A stretch of 64,000 bases of DNA, taken from Cherax quadricarinatus (taxonomy: Eukaryota; Arthropoda; Malacostraca; Decapoda; Parastacidae). Below are positions 63,868 to 64,000 of this stretch, in pieces. The position numbers were made by a program, and so were the translations under genes. Each line of letters starts with the position of its first letter. The stretch's first letter is position 1. Where the stretch lies: NCBI RefSeq assembly GCF_038502225.1, contig NC_091300.1, forward strand, positions 42,967,532 to 43,031,531, read 5' to 3'. The notes beneath the pieces are model-generated. The model was given only the letters and a program-made list of their open reading frames with translations, did not search any database and was not told the DNA's origin.

Positions 63868-64000
63868 TTCTAAACAAGTGTATCCGGAGAGGTATATCTG
63901 GACACGTGCATCTGGAGAGGTATATCTGGACACGTGCATCTGGAGAGGTATATCTGGACACGTGCATCTGGAGAGGTATATCTGGACACGTGCATCTGGA
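63868..64000. repeat. 28-bp minisatellite running off the window
   Basis: The unit contains gtatatctggacacgtgc and atctggagag. At least four copies to the window end. Its true length is unknown. Confidence 0.92.

Overview
The window looks like non-coding, repeat-dominated nuclear DNA from an arthropod. I think a decapod crustacean is most likely. That attribution is inference and rests on the retroelement types: an RTE-like LINE with a hairpin-plus-A tail, CR1/L2-like LINEs ending in AGGTGAGTAC-type repeats, tRNA-headed SINEs, and fold-back repeats with a CGAAACGTT core. There are also very many minisatellites and TA, GA and CA microsatellites. No bacterial or organellar features were seen, and no host protein-coding gene could be recognised with confidence. 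The only ORFs that look intact and functional belong to a retrotransposon.

Layout. 0.09-5.0 kb: an apparently full-coding Jockey-like LINE on the minus strand, with ORF1 gag and ORF2 endonuclease/reverse transcriptase joined by a TAATG stop-start overlap. 6.2-11.7 kb: two broken RTE-like LINE copies in opposite orientation with a broken CR1/L2-like LINE between them. 11.7-12.2 kb: two long palindromes. 12.4-25.5 kb: a chain of unrelated minisatellites with units of 20, 25, 29, 23, 20, 41 and 22/28 bp. They are interrupted at 18.8-19.6 kb by a pseudogene of a widespread, uncharacterised arthropod protein family. 26.7-28.7 kb: a non-autonomous hAT-like transposon with an exact 8-bp target-site duplication and two minisatellites inside it. 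28.7-33.4 kb: SINEs, fold-back elements and microsatellites. 33.4-37.7 kb: 19-bp and 32-bp arrays. 38.0-39.2 kb: a decayed LINE whose 3' coding end has itself been expanded into a 28-bp minisatellite. 39.4-43.0 kb: another 28-bp array. 44.4-52.75 kb: an 8.35-kb array of a 30-bp unit. 52.9-55.07 kb: a CR1/L2-like LINE with a mutated catalytic box. 55.2-64 kb: smaller minisatellites (40, 35, 29, 27, 20 and 28 bp), microsatellites, LINE tails and a tRNA-like relic in otherwise unassigned sequence.

By my rough addition, tandem repeats with units of 15-41 bp make up about 45 percent of the window. The very long open frames over the arrays (up to about 1,700 codons) are arithmetic by-products of stop-free repeat units, not genes. 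The most interesting material concerns how these arrays arise and evolve: one minisatellite born from retroelement coding sequence, one expanded inside a DNA transposon, several higher-order repeat blocks, and one 11-copy array with no visible divergence.
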